From positions 228,041,376 to 228,105,375 of the forward strand of contig BTPG01000004.1 of assembly GCA_036245525.1 (NCBI GenBank): DNA of 64,000 bases, in the 5' to 3' direction. The position numbers and the translations under genes were made by a program. Numbering within the stretch: the first letter of the stretch is position 1; the number at the start of each line of letters is the position of its first letter. The notes beneath the pieces are model-generated. The model was given only the letters and a program-made list of their open reading frames with translations. It was not told the DNA's origin and ran no database searches. Shown piece after piece: positions 32,666 through 44,654 of this stretch. The DNA comes from Semisulcospira habei. Lineage: Eukaryota > Mollusca > Gastropoda > Semisulcospiridae.

Positions 32666-35600
32666 TCAGATCTTGTTAAAAATATTGCATTCTCTCAAAA
32701 AATTGAAGATTTTGTCCGGGGGAACATCTCGGAACAAAACCTTCAAGGAGTCTGCTGTGAAGTGTTTATATCTGGTGTCAGTTAGGTCAGCACAATACAG
32801 CAAAAAGTGTCGAACAGAAAACTGCTCATCACAGGCAAAACACCATGGACGCTCGTCCTGTTTAAGTAAGTAAGAGTGCGTAACATACGTGTGCCCGATG
32901 TGGAGCCGAGCAAGGACAGTCTCCTCACGGCGGCTGCCGCAGCAGAAAGGTAGACTGTCAGACAACTTAGGAAGAGCTTCATGAAGCTTGTTCCCTTCCT
33001 CTTTGTCCCACTCAGACTGCCACTCGCGGGCTATGTACGCACTAATAACAGGTTTAAAATCACTATAGACAGTCTGTGTGTCAGGGACAGGGTCACTGCG
33101 GGCACTGTTGGCAGCAGAATCTGCGATTCTGTTGCCTTCGATGCCCACATGGCCTGGGACCCAAATAAAAATGATGTCATAATTTTCCTTCATCAAGTCT
33201 GCGTAGAGCTCTCTAATCTGCACCAGCAGTGGGTGGTCTGTTCCCGCGCCCTGAAGGGCCTGCAGCGCAGAAAGAGAGTCAGACAGAATCAGGAAGTTCC
33301 GTTTCCGAGACTGATAGGCATGCTTGAGTGCCAGCAGAATTGCCTGCAGTTCTGCACTAAATACAGAGGAATGGTCAGGTAGGCTTAGCTTAAATGGGCG
33401 TCTAGGATGGCGAGAGGACACATCAGCCGCAGCCACTCTCCCATTTCCAGACTTGGACCCATCCGTATAGACGACAATAGCCAGGAAAAATTGAAAGGAG
33501 TTCATTGAGGCTCTGTTGGTATATGGCTGGTGGAGTACAATCCTTCTTGTGGGCGGTCAAGTCCAGCAAGATGTCAGGAACTGGTAGTTGCCAGGGTGGA
33601 GTGACGTGTTGCAGAGATTCCAAAACTTTGTCTAGGTCCACTCCGGCCGCCTGCAGATGAGGTCGGACACGGAAGGAAAGTGGACGGACAGCTCCCGGAT
33701 GGGCATCATAAATCTCTGCAAACGACGGGTTAAAAACACAATCATAGGCAGGATTATCTGGATGGGCCTTCAGCTTCAGAACGTAGCTGAGCATGAGGCG
33801 GATGCGGCGGAGCCTGAGAGAAGGCTCCCCGGCCTCGGCATACAGACTAGGAACTGGAGATGTCCTGAAGGCCACTAGACATATGCGCAGACCTTGATGG
33901 TGAATTGTGTTCAGACGCTGTAGAACAGACTTGGAAGCCGAGCCATATACCACAGAGCCGTAATCCAGTTTGGACCGAACAAGGGCCCGGTACAGTCGAA
34001 GTAAGACAATGCGGTCTGCACCCCAGTCAGTACGACCAACGACACGAAGAATGTCAAGGGCCTTCTGACAAGAGGTTCTAAGGTAGTTAACATGGTTGCA
34101 AAAGGTCAATCTTTTGTCAAAGATGACCCCCAGAAACTTTGCCTCTTCGGCCACCTGAATTGGCACTCCAGCAATGCTCAAGGTAGGTTTTGGAAAAAAT
34201 TTCGTCTGGTTAGTAAAATGCACACAGACTGTCTTGGAGGGCAAGAACCTCAATCCGTTGAGAGACACCCATCCCTGGATGCGATCAACGCACAGCTGCA
34301 AGCGCCTCTCAAGGGACGCAAGTCCTCGACCTCGTGCACACAAAGCAAAGTCATCCACAAACAAAGAGCATTCAGAATCATCCTTTACAATGTTATTTAT
34401 TTTAATGCTAAATAAAACAGGAGATAGAATGCTGCCCTGCGGGACACCCATCTCCTGTTCAAAGGAGTCAGAGAGGGTGGAGCCCACACGGACATGGAAC
34501 GACCTGTTAGACAAAAAAGTTGTGGATAAAAACAGGCAGGTGCCCTTTAAAACCCATGTCCGACAAATCAGACATTATACCATACTTCCAGGTAGTGTCA
34601 TATGCCTTTTCAAGATCAAAGAAAATTGCATAGACATGCTGCTTGTTGACAAAAGCATCTCGGATAAAAGACTCAAAGCGGACTAGATGGTCAGTTGTAC
34701 TACGAAAGCGCCGGAAACTGCACTGGAGGTCTGTGATGAGACCATGTGACTCGAGATGCCACACCAGTCGGGCGTTGACCAAGCGTTCCATAGTCTTACA
34801 TAAACATGATGTCAAAGCTATTGGCCGGTAGTTGCCCGGGTCGGAAGGATCCTTACCCGGCTTGGGGATTGGCACAACCACAGCCTGGCGCCAAGATGGC
34901 GGAAAACGACCGGTTATCCAGATATGGTTAAAGGCCTTGAGAAGTACAAGGAGAGAATCCTCAGGCAGATGAATTAGGAGCTGATAATAGATGGTATCTA
35001 ATCCAGCAGTAGAGTCAGTACATTTCTGCATGGCTTGCTGCAATTCTGAAAACGTAAAGGGGGCATTATAGCCTTCCGAGTTATCTGATATAAAATCACA
35101 AGCACAAGATTCTCGCTTCTCCTTCTCTCTCTGGAAGAAAGGTGAATAATGCTCTGTTGAAGAATTATGGGCAATGGTGGAGGCAAGCAAATTGGCCACA
35201 GCCTTTTTATCTGTGACCAAACTGGCACCATCTCTAAGATGGCCGACAGAAGCCGAGCCACCCCTGCCCCTAATTCTTCGAACAGCCTTCCAGACTTTTT
35301 GGGACGAAGTCCTAGAAGGTAAAGATGAGACGAAGCGTCTCCAGGAAGCACGGCGTTCACGTTTAAAAATTAACGGGCTTTCGCCCGCTGTCTTTTAAAT
35401 GTTAAAATATTTGCTTGCGACGGATTACGAAAAGCACGTCGCTGAGCAGATTTGCGTATTTTTTGGGCCTTGCGGCACTCTTCATTGAACCATGGTACTC
35501 TCGGCTTCCGAGGGACTGATGTGGAAGTTCTAGGGATGGTTTCACCTGCTGCGTCCAACAAAATCAAAGTAAAAGAAGAAACAGGTTCTTCAGCTGACAT

Positions 35601-36333
35601 GACCACCTCCTCTGTAAGACGAGACTGACAGAGGCCAGTTAGCTTTCTTGAGATTCCAGCGCCCCACCGGCGAATCCTCCTCACAGCTGACCGATGACAG
35701 GACTACTGGGAAGTGGTCACTACCACACAGGTCATCGTGAACCTTCCAGTCAAAGTCCAGCATGAGAGAAGGATCACACACAGTGAGGTCTAGAACAGAA
35801 CTAGATCCTGAACCTGAGTTAGAGTATGTAGGTGAGCCATCGTTAAAGACACATAGGTTAAGTTGAGAAAAAACATCTTCTAACATCTGACCTCTGCCAT
35901 CATAGTGGTCACTGCCCCAAAGGTGAGCGTGACCGTTAAAATCCCCCATGAAAATAAAGGGAGGGGGCAGTTGATCTACCAAGTTAAAAATATCCTTGCT
36001 ACTGACCCGCAGTGATGGTGGTAGGTAAACACTGCATATGGTTATGGTCTTCTTCAAGGTAACCCGAGCTGCGACAGCCTGAAGACAGGTGTCGATGCTG
36101 ACGGGGCTATATAAAATTTGGCTACTGATGAGAAGAGCCGCTCCACCCGAGGACCTCTCCGAATCAGAGCCTTTATGTATAACGTTAAAACCATTAAAGG
36201 ATACATGGTCAGAAGTCTTCAGGTAAGTCTCCTGAAGAGATATGACTGAGGGGTTATAGAACTTGACTAAAAGACGTAATTCCTCAAAATTAGCTTGAAA
36301 ACCACGACAATGCCACTGAAGCATAGAGTACAT
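32666..36333 (-). pseudogene. B3 ORF2: endonuclease-RT-RNase H, several frameshifts
   Basis: All three domains are readable on the minus strand. Endonuclease is at 35590-36333 (HCRGFQANFEEL, FIFMGDFNGHAHLWG), reverse transcriptase at 33423-35360 (GVPQGSILSP, FVDDFALCARG) and RNase H plus Cys/His tail at 32666-33505 (SAELQAILLALKHAYQS). The frame is broken near 33470, 34510, 35365 and 35640 by small indels, so no active polyprotein can be made. Confidence 0.86.
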
Positions 36334-36451
36334 GATTATGTCTTATCTGGGGGCGAAGAGTTTTTCCCCCCTTTTTCCTTTGCCTTGGAAGGAGTTGAAG
36401 AAACAGAGGGGGGCCGGCACCCGGGCCTCCTCTGGTTCCTCGGAGATGAAG

Positions 36452-36830
36452 ATTGATTGTACATTGCTTAACGTCCCGACAGCAACAAGGTTTTCTCAGG
36501 ACGTGCCTGCACTGCTTGTGAAAAAAAACCCGAAAAAACATTGAATATATGTCGCCAGCCGGTCAAATACATTAAATAAACCTAACACATGGGGCCTAAA
36601 TAAAGCTAAGACCATTTAGCAACACACATCCAATATCAAGAGCTAAAGGCAGTGCAGACAGTAGGGAGAGTTTTAAAAAGGCAAATACAGGTGAATGGAC
36701 AAAGGGTAGACAGAAACACATGCCCCAGAATAGAGAGAAAAACCCACCCTGTGGGGCTGACCAGGGTGACCCTGGGAACTAAAAAATACCTAACTCCACC
36801 CAAGTCCCCCAGGGCAGACCCGGGTGGGGT
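36452..36830 (-). mobile_element. SINE-1, full length, type copy with perfect TSD
   Basis: This 379-bp copy lies inside the gag-like ORF1 of B3, flanked by CTCGGAGATGAAG (36439-36451 and 36831-36843). The uninterrupted sequence at the homologous place in B1 and B2 proves the insertion limits. No open frame and no clear tRNA promoter boxes are visible in it. Confidence 0.95.
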
Positions 36831-36843
36831 CTCGGAGATGAAG

Positions 36844-38162
36844 AGGGTGGAGCTGCCGCAAAATGAGCAACGACAACTTCTACTCCCTCCGTCCGCTCCT
36901 CCAGTGCAGCATATTTGTTTTGAAGGGGGACATCAGTGTTCCCCTTCTGGGCCCGTGCGCACAGCGGTCCCATAGATTTCTTAGACGCCTTGTCCTGGGC
37001 AGCGTTCCTGCCGCTAGAGTTAGCGGCCTTAGAAGGCTGACCAGAACCAGAAGCCTTTGGAGTTGACTGACTAACAGGTTTGGGTGGGGGCTGAGGCTTA
37101 GGGGCAACAGAAGGCGGCACAACCGGACCGGCAGTGTCCGCCTTCTGCGTTCCCTGGCTCTTTTTCACCACCGGAGGAGGGTTACTCTCCAGGGGCGAGA
37201 TGAGCCGAGGCTCCGCCCCCAACCAAGAAGTTGGGGTCTGACATGAAAAGTCTTTGGTGGGGCGCTTGCCTGCCACCGCTGCACTGAAAGTATATACTGA
37301 GGTGCTAGAGGTTGGGGCAGCCACAGCAGAGCCTTCAACCAGTTTTTTTGCATCTAGAAAGGACAGTCCCTTCTCCACACGCACCTGCTGAATCTTGCAC
37401 TCGGATATCCAATGAGGGCATTTCTTATCCGAAGCCATATGCTCCCCCTGGCAATTCACACACAGGGGGGGTGGCTGTGCAGGACTCAGCAGAGTGTCCA
37501 GGCTTAGTGCAACGGGCGCATGAAGCCTCTGCCCGACGGCAGGTCTTCTGCCCATGGCCATACTTTTGGGACTAAAAGCACCGGAGGGGGAGAGGGACGT
37601 ACTTTTTCACTCTCAAGGAGTAGTAACCTCCCCAGATGGTAGTAGGAGGGGTGGGGGTGCCAAACGTCAGGATGATGGTAGGGAGACGGATCTCCCCACC
37701 ACCTCGCTTGGAAGCGAATCGCCTGACGCAAGTCACCCCCTGAGACTTAAGGTTCCATACAAGTACATCTTCTGAAAGTTCTGCCAAAGCTTGATCTTTG
37801 ATTACGCCTCTGGACGAATTCATAGTCTTGTGGGGTGTGACCTCCACCGGAGTGTCTCCGATGGAAGAGAGCCTCAGCAGCCCGCTGGAGTGTGCCCGGG
37901 TACGGCACTCCACCAGCAAGTCACCAGACCTGAGGCGCTGGGCGTCAGGCCTGCCAACACGGCTTCTGAGGGTCTCCCCCACCAGAAAAGGATGCATCTT
38001 GGTAACAGGTTTCTCCTTCACCTTGCTATGGACAATGAGGAAGTGAGGCCATATGGCCGACGCCTGAGGCGTCGCTTCCTCACAGTCCGAGTCACTGTCA
38101 TGTTCAATGTTGGTGGCTATGTGCCGCTTCTGTGCAAGTTTTTTTTTTTTTGTTGTATCCAT
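36844..38162 (-). pseudogene. B3 ORF1 gag-like protein
   Basis: The gag starts at ATG 38162 (MDTTKKKKLAQKRH). It meets a stop in the first zinc knuckle near 37570, where Lys and Cys codons are changed compared with B2. It continues from about 37561 with the remaining knuckles and proline-rich end, and the SINE-1 splits its last part. Confidence 0.85.
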
Positions 38163-38844
38163 ATTATAATAGTAGAGATATTCATCCCCCGGGGTCCCCG
38201 CCCGCCACCGAGCCCAACAAGGGACACCACCGAGCCCAACAAGGGAAAGTGTAAATGTCGGCGGGTCTCCAGCCGACGCACAATGGAGACTGCCCGAAAG
38301 ATATACTCAAGGGGGTAAGCCCGATTGAACCGTTTGAGCCACCGCCTTCTATCACACTATTGAATGCAGGGGAATACTGGCGCAAAGCACCTAATCAGCA
38401 GTAAAAGCTATAGCTCCGTATATCAACCCGCATGTCAACAGTGGGATAGGGCTCAACGTGACAAGAGCCGATTGACTAGGCCGGTACGACTAGCCTCCCG
38501 TTTAGGTAGAAGTCAAGGCCGAAGTGGAGTGTTGGCACCAGTGAGCTGCAGCCCAAAGGGAACCTCAGCCACCAGGATCCTCTTCTCCCCCGACACGGGT
38601 CTCCAAGCACGGCAAACACTTGGGATCCAAAGGACCAAAAAGTCACGAGTATTTTTAAGGACCAATCCAACATGGTACAACCTGGGTTAGCACAGCTCCT
38701 TAAAACCGGACCTGTGAAAAGGCTGAACAACATATCTGCTGACATCAAGTCCTAATCCTGGACAAAGATGACACCCGTCTGCTAGCCCACTCAGGGACTG
38801 AGTGGACTACCCACCCACGCCACGTGGAGGCCGGTGCCGGGTAG

Positions 38845-40092
38845 GCGGAAAGGTCATCAACAGGATCATCCTGGAGAGAATGAAGAGCTCCGTTGACCCC
38901 CAGCTGAGAGACCAGCAAGCAGGATTCAGGAAGAACCGATCATATACAGACCAGATCGCCACTCTCCGCATCATCGTGGAACAGTCTCTGGAGTGGAGCT
39001 CCTCGCTGTACGTCAACTTTGTGGATTATGAGAAAGCATTTGACTGAGAGACTCTGTGGAAACTCCTACGACACTACGGTGTACCCACAAAGCTCGTCCG
39101 CCTGATCAAGAGCAGCTACGATGGCATGACATGTCGCGTGATCCACGAAGGGCAGTTCACCAGGGAGCTCCAGGTCAGAACTGGTGTCAGGCAGGGGTGT
39201 CTGCTGTCTCCGTTCCTCTTTTTACTGGCCATAGACTGGGTCATGAAGATGACCACAGAGCACAGACGAAGTGGAATACAGTGGACACTGTGAACACAGC
39301 TTGACGACCTCGATTTTGCAGACGACTTGGCATTACTGTCCCACACTCGTCAACAAATGCAGGACAAGACCACGAGGCTTGCTGACATCTCGTCCCAAGT
39401 GGTCCTCACCATTCACAAACAGAAAACAAAGACAATGAGGCTGAATGCAACCAGGGAAGAACCAGTCTTGCTTGTTGGCACCCCGTTGGAGGAGGTGGAG
39501 TCCTTCACCTATCTCGGGAGTATTATAGACAAAAAGGCGGCACTGATGCAGATGTCAGAGCACGAATCGGTAAAGCCAGAGCAGCCTTTCTCCAGTTGAA
39601 AAAAGTGTGGAGTTCCAGAGAGCTGTCACAACACACAACACACCAAAGTCCGGATTTTCAACTCCAATGTAAAAGCAGTTCTCCTATATGGAGCAGAGAC
39701 TTGGAGATTGACAAAAACCACAGTCAACAGAGTACAGACCTTCATGAACAGTTGTCTTAGAAGATTTTTGAAAATCCACTGGCCAGAAAAGATCAGCAAC
39801 ATCAGACTCTGGGAGAGAACAGAGCAGATAACAGCAGAGAATGAAATTGGGCGAAGAAGATGGGGATGGATCGGTCACAGTCTGAGAAAGCCAGCTTCCA
39901 GTATCACTAGGCAGGCATTGTCATGGAACCCCAGGCAAAGAGGAAAAGAGGTAGGCCAAGAAACTCCTGGCAAGAGACTGGGAACCACCTGGAGTAGAAT
40001 CGAAGGAGAAGCACAGGACAGGAGTTGCTGGAGGTCTTTTGTCCACAGCCTATACCCGGGTAGGGGTGACAGGTGTAAGTAAGTAAGTTAGG
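38845..40092 (+). pseudogene. LINE-A plus-strand copy, fragment 3 with 3' tail
   Basis: It resumes the reverse transcriptase (INRIILERMKSSVDPQLRDQ, FVDYEKAFD, LDFADDLALL) through to the LINE-A C-terminal end and the (TAAG)n tail at about 40075-40092. An early stop after the EKAFD motif, frameshifts and small duplications disable it. It still has the C that is missing at the frameshift in the minus-strand copy. About 49 codons between fragments 2 and 3 are absent. Confidence 0.9.
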
Positions 40093-41938
40093 TATTTCAG
40101 TCATTTTGTCTTCATGAGGATATAACATACATTTATAAAGCAATATTGTCATTATTGGACTTGTTTTGTCAGGAATTGAAGTGGCTTTCAGAATTAACTT
40201 CTTTTAGTGACTGTTGTACAGTAATTGAAAAAAAAAATCTTCTTTGAGACTAGTGAATGTTTAATATTTTGCAGTAAAATAAAAATAAAATTTAGACATT
40301 GAACCCTTCTTCATTGTTTACAGTGTAATTATTTTTAGTTGTGAGTGTGCCTGTTTGAAAGAAAATTCAATTTGCTTTCAACTGATATATAATATGTCCA
40401 TAATATGTTAACACATGCACTAGTTCTGTGTATTTTTAACCATTTACCTGTTGCGCAGTCAAAAATGCATAAAATTTGCACGAACGTTTAAGAGTTAAAA
40501 TACTGCCCTAGCTGCCTCTGAACTGCAAACAAAAGAAGATCTTATTAAAGAAACCTTAACAATTAAATATGCTCAATTCGGAAATAAATATACTTCAATC
40601 CCGTCATTTCATACCAAACTGCCTCCACTAATTAAAACCCTTCCCTTTAACTAACTGATCTAACTGTTTGTCTGTCCAGCGATGAGCGAGTCCCCTTGGT
40701 TTGTATACTTCCCTTTATTGATCCAGTCATCCACTATACTGACAGCTGGCTGGCGGGTCAAGTTTTCTCGCCTCACATGTCTGTGCGGCAACGATTTCAC
40801 CCCGGAGTATGCAATTCTCACAATGTCTGATAATTGATATGCTCGCATTTTGAGACCGAATGCATTGTGGTTAGGACCATCTATCCCGAAGCCAGAAGTT
40901 ATTTCAGCTACTCATCAAATTTGATCCCGTAATGCTATACATATTTTTTGCAGCAGCCGTTTGGAGCGGGCGGTTGGCGGCGTTGATCTAGGTCAGCGCT
41001 CCATGCCGCCCGCTCCACGTCGGCCATTTTTGATGCCTCTGATCAATACAGCTTGCGCTTTCACCTAGCTTATCCCTTTCCATTCCCGATAAAAGATTTA
41101 AGACCCAGACAATTGTTGCAGTGCTGTACAAAGATTTTCCCTTCAGAGTTTCGGGTTCTGTCACAAAATGGTGCTGCAAAAAAAGTCGTTCCAATTTAGG
41201 TCGTCGATGCCATTATAAATTTTAAAAAACTTGGATTAAGTCTCCACGTATTCTACGTCCACGTAAGGAGTGTAATCCGAAGTATTTGAGTCTGCAGATA
41301 AGTCATATTCTACATTCTTTGACCAGCTTTGTATGTGGTCGATATTTTTTCACCGTACAAGGCGATACTCACAAATTTAACGAGGGCGTAGATACTTCAG
41401 CGTTCGGTTTTGGGAGCATACGCGACCCTTGTGCAAGAGCTGTGTGCGGATGTAGACGATCGTCTTGTATTATTCAATACCTGCGGGTATTTCTCTCTGG
41501 GCTGGCGATATGGAGAACGAAGGTCACCCGCAGTTATTATTGTGGGATTGTGTCCCTTGACAACTTCCGGCAGCGTGATTTTCTTCTTTCGTTCTTCATA
41601 TTCACAGCGTCTCAAATCGAGCACTTACCATGGAATACTGCCCGGAGATCGCTGTGTTGCACGGAGCATTTGCTCTTGTTACTTCTGAGGTATGAGCATT
41701 TTAGACGACACCTGTAAATGTACCAAAAGTACCAAAATGAAGTGTTCACCAGTCAGGATGCAATATCCCACCTCCGCTGTTCGAATAGAGAAGGCATACG
41801 CACATGCACAGTAGTAAACCCTGTGGCTACGGTAGCGCTTTTTTGTCGCGATGATTCCTGCAAGAATCATCGCCACAGAAACCGCTACCGACAGTCAAAG
41901 GGTTAATGTCGGGGTGGAAGTTTGCACATCAAGTAGCG
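40093..41938. other. No gene recognised; foldback and MITE remnants
   Basis: AT-rich DNA without convincing coding signal. It holds a hairpin with arms GGAGCGGGCGG/CCGCCCGCTCC at about 40965-41018, and pieces related to the 62141-62392 foldback (TTTGTCTGTCCAGCG at ~40665 and TACCTGCGGGTATTTCTCTC at ~41478). At 41840-41890 a hairpin (GCGATGATTC/GAATCATCGC) ends next to GGGTTAA, related to the MITE at 61816-61991. An upstream exon of the host gene could be hidden here but I cannot see one. Confidence 0.5.
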
Positions 41939-43175
41939 GTTAGTAATAGTAGGCTCTTGGCTTGACTTCGCGAACGAAGATTTTATAGGAGTTGCCCACG
42001 ACGTCTGCAGGCTTGTTCGTGGCTGCGGAGGCCAATCCGAGACAGGCAGGTTCGACCGCAGTGGCTGCAGGGGAAGGTATGGCCAGGGTTCTGAGCTGCG
42101 GCATCTCTGTTTTTTCTCCTGAGCCGCTTGTCCTTAAGGCTAGCTCTGTGAGAGTCCTCAAAGGAGACAGCTGCCTTGTAAATGGTGGAGCGCCAGGTGT
42201 CACGGTCCGCAGCAAGCGAAGACCACTGGTGGTGGTCGATTTGGCAGGCACTAAGTGACTTCTTGAGACCGTCTTTGTATCTCTTCTTTGGTGCCCCTCT
42301 GTCACGGTATCCAGTAGCAAGCTCGCCGAACAGGGTGATCTTTGGTAGGCGATGATCCTCCATCCTGGAGACATGCCCCGCCCAGCGGAGCTGTGTCCGC
42401 AGCAGCAAAGCCTCGATGCTCACTGTTTCAGCCTGTTCAAGGACCTCGACGTTGGTGACATAGTCACTCCAGTGAATGCCCAGGATGGTACGCAGGCAGC
42501 GCTGGTGGAAGCGTTCGAGGAGTCGTAGTTGGCTGCGGTAGAGGGCCCAGGACTCGGAACCATACAGCAGGGTGGTGAGGACCACAGCTCTGTACACGCT
42601 GATCTTGGTGCCTGTTTTCAGCTGTTGATTGTGCCACACCCGCTTGAAAAGTCGCCCGAAAGCGCTGTTCGCTTTTGCCAGCCTGCTGTCAAGCTCCTTG
42701 TCCAGCTTGGCGTCCGACGTGATAATGCAGCCAAGGTAAGTAAACTGGTGCACTGACTTTAGTTCAGACTCGCCAATGGTGATGTGAGGAGGGCGATACA
42801 CTGTCTTGGGTGCCGGCTGATGGAGGACCTCTGTCTTTTTCAGACTGACCTCGAGTCCAAAGAGCTGGGCAGCATCTGCGAAGCAAGACGTGATGCGCTG
42901 CAGGGCTCTCTCTGTGTGTGCAACGAGGGCAGCATCATCAGCAAAAAGCAGCTCACGAATCAGTTGGTCTAGGGTTTTCGTGTGGGCCTGCAGTCGTCTG
43001 AGGTTGAACAGGCTGCCATCGAGACGATACCTGATGTACACTGCATCGTCATCATCGAGGTCCACTGTGGCCTGCTTCAACATCATGCTAAAAAAGATGG
43101 TGAAGAGGGTCGGTGCCAGCACGCAGCTGTAGTAGGAGAAGGCTTTCAAAGCCACATGCAGATTTCGGCCTTATG
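41939..43175 (-). mobile_element. LINE-C, 5'-truncated copy
   Basis: Same 3' end (CTCTTGGCTTGACTTCGCG on the plus strand) as the fragment at 28881. It extends into reverse transcriptase and stops inside the RT domain near 43175. No clear target duplication was found. Confidence 0.85.
41983..43155 (-). pseudogene. LINE-C reverse transcriptase, C-terminal half
   Basis: A 390-codon open minus frame holds RT motif B remnants (CVLAPTLFTIFFS) and motif C with catalytic Asp pair (LLFADDAALVAHT). A conserved connection region follows (FTYLGCIIT, LLYGSESWALYR, RWAGHVSRM), and a terminal zinc-finger-like motif CSHCGRTCLSRIGLRSHEQAC ends it. Motif A and the endonuclease are missing because of truncation, so the protein is inactive even though the frame is open. 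Clade not assigned. Confidence 0.85.
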
Positions 43176-43376
43176 GGGTGTCTTGAGCATTTGAGAAACT
43201 TATGTGTATGCCTGGGACACGCCGGGCAGAATTACTTACGTAGATATACCTACATTATAGAATGCTGGTCAGTGTGTGCTTTGTGTTACTGGCTTATTCC
43301 AGTTTAGAATGGCACCCAAGTGATTAGAGACTATTGCATCAATGCATGCTTTGTGTGTTTGTTCTTTCTGTTATAG

Positions 43377-43943
43377 TCCAGACACCAGTCTGCAAGTGAT
43401 CTCGCACAACACCAGAAAGGACACATAACTTCTCCATCGTATCTTGTCATCAAAGATGCCGTCCAAGAAATCACATCAGGTCTGGAGTCAGTGCGGGCTC
43501 TGTCTGCCCAGAAGATTTGGAGAAGACGACTCTTCCAGATTTTTATCCATAAAACATTTGAGTCATCAGACTTGCACGTGTCACACGATCTCAGGATATC
43601 ATCTGACTCCGAGTCTGATGTCCGCTTGAAGTTATGTGACATTTCAAAGTCAGACGATGCGAAGGCCATGGAGATGTTAGAGTGTGCACGGATTCACTTG
43701 CAAACTTCAGACGATGCGGAGGCTGTGGAGATGTTAGAGTCTGCACAGATTCACGTGCAAACTTCAGACGATGCGAAGGCCGTGGAGATGTTAGAGTCTG
43801 CACAAATTCACTTGCAAACGTCAGTTCAGAAACTGTCAAAAGAGAACAAATTTAAATCTGTGTGCTGTCCGCTGCCACAGCTGCACCCATTCTTTCTCTT
43901 CGATCTCATGAAGGACATGGACTGGGGCGAATATTTTGGAGAG
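43377..43943 (+). CDS. Host gene exon a (189 codons), unidentified protein
   Basis: It is bounded by an acceptor (TTCTGTTATAG) and a donor (GAG|GTACGT), phase 0 at both ends, open throughout. The protein starts SRHQSASDLAQHQKGH and contains basic segments (KIWRRRLFQIF). Three tandem 19-residue repeats follow, starting SDDAKAMEMLECARIHLQT, and it ends HPFFLFDLMKDMDWGEYFGE. Composition suggests mostly helix. I recognise no domain and give no function. The exon continues in phase into 44655. Earlier exons must lie upstream, possibly before the LINE-C copy. Confidence 0.72.
43650..43820 (+). repeat. Three in-frame 57-bp coding repeats
   Basis: Units at 43650-43706, 43707-43763 and 43764-43820 differ by a few bases and each encodes a 19-residue segment. 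Length is a multiple of three, so the frame is preserved. Confidence 0.9.
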
Positions 43944-44240
43944 GTACGTTGCATGATTGTTTTATTTTACTCGTTCAGCCTTGACACATGGTTGTGTAAT
44001 ATAGTAAGAGGATTGTACACAATAATTATCTAGTGTAGTGCTGGATTAATGTGATCACCACCTGAAGGTCACATTTCCCAAATTTTGGAGATGTCAGCTA
44101 ATGACTGTGAAGTACAGGTCTTTTGCAGTAAATGGATCAACAATGATAATTCAAGGGTAGTGCCAGATTAACTGGGCACCTGATGATGCCAACATTTTCA
44201 AATTTTGGAGATGTCATGCAGCAACTATGCAGCATTTGCA

Positions 44241-44350
44241 GGAGATGGATCGACCATGATCATTTAAGGGTAGTGCCATATTAGCTTGCCGCCTGATGGC
44301 GCCAAGCTAATCTGTCACTATCCTTGAATGATCATGGTCGATCCATCTCC
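44241..44350. repeat. Hairpin MITE core (TTAA family)
   Basis: Inverted arms of about 53 bp start GGAGATGGATCGACCATGAT and meet around GCCTGATGGCGCC. The right flank reaches AATGGGTTAA at 44374-44383. A second, degraded relative precedes it at ~44080-44170. It lies in the intron between exons a and b. Confidence 0.8.
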
Positions 44351-44654
44351 TGCTGTGTAGTGCTTTAGGACTAAATGGGTTAATACAGTACTACCCGTGA
44401 ACTATCTTGTAATGTGTCTGCTGATGCTGATATACAACTGTATACTGTATGCCAGCGGTCATACATTGGGGAGTTATTTCACAAATTAAGTGAGGGGAGT
44501 GCATTACGCCTGCATACAGGCATAGATTCTCCTGGTCTCCAGCACCTGCAGGGCCTCATGAGAATGATCAACCAAAATTTCATCATCATAGTAGGGAACG
44601 CATTTGGGACAGTCTATGATGCTATGACAGTTGTATGTTTATTGTGTGTTTCAG

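Larger units (their letters stand above)
32452..38844 (-). mobile_element. LINE-B copy B3, full length, with SINE-1 insertion
   Basis: About 6.0 kb after removing the 379-bp SINE-1 and its 13-bp duplication. Tail at left, 5' end at right (CCGGTGCCGGGTAGGC). No target duplication can be found: the left neighbour is B3a and the right neighbour is LINE-A, which lacks about 150 bp at this point. Confidence 0.9.

Noticed and set aside
41286..41717. 143-codon plus-strand frame as a host exon
   Set aside because: No splice-site support, no motif, and it overlaps a region related to the foldback element at 62141.
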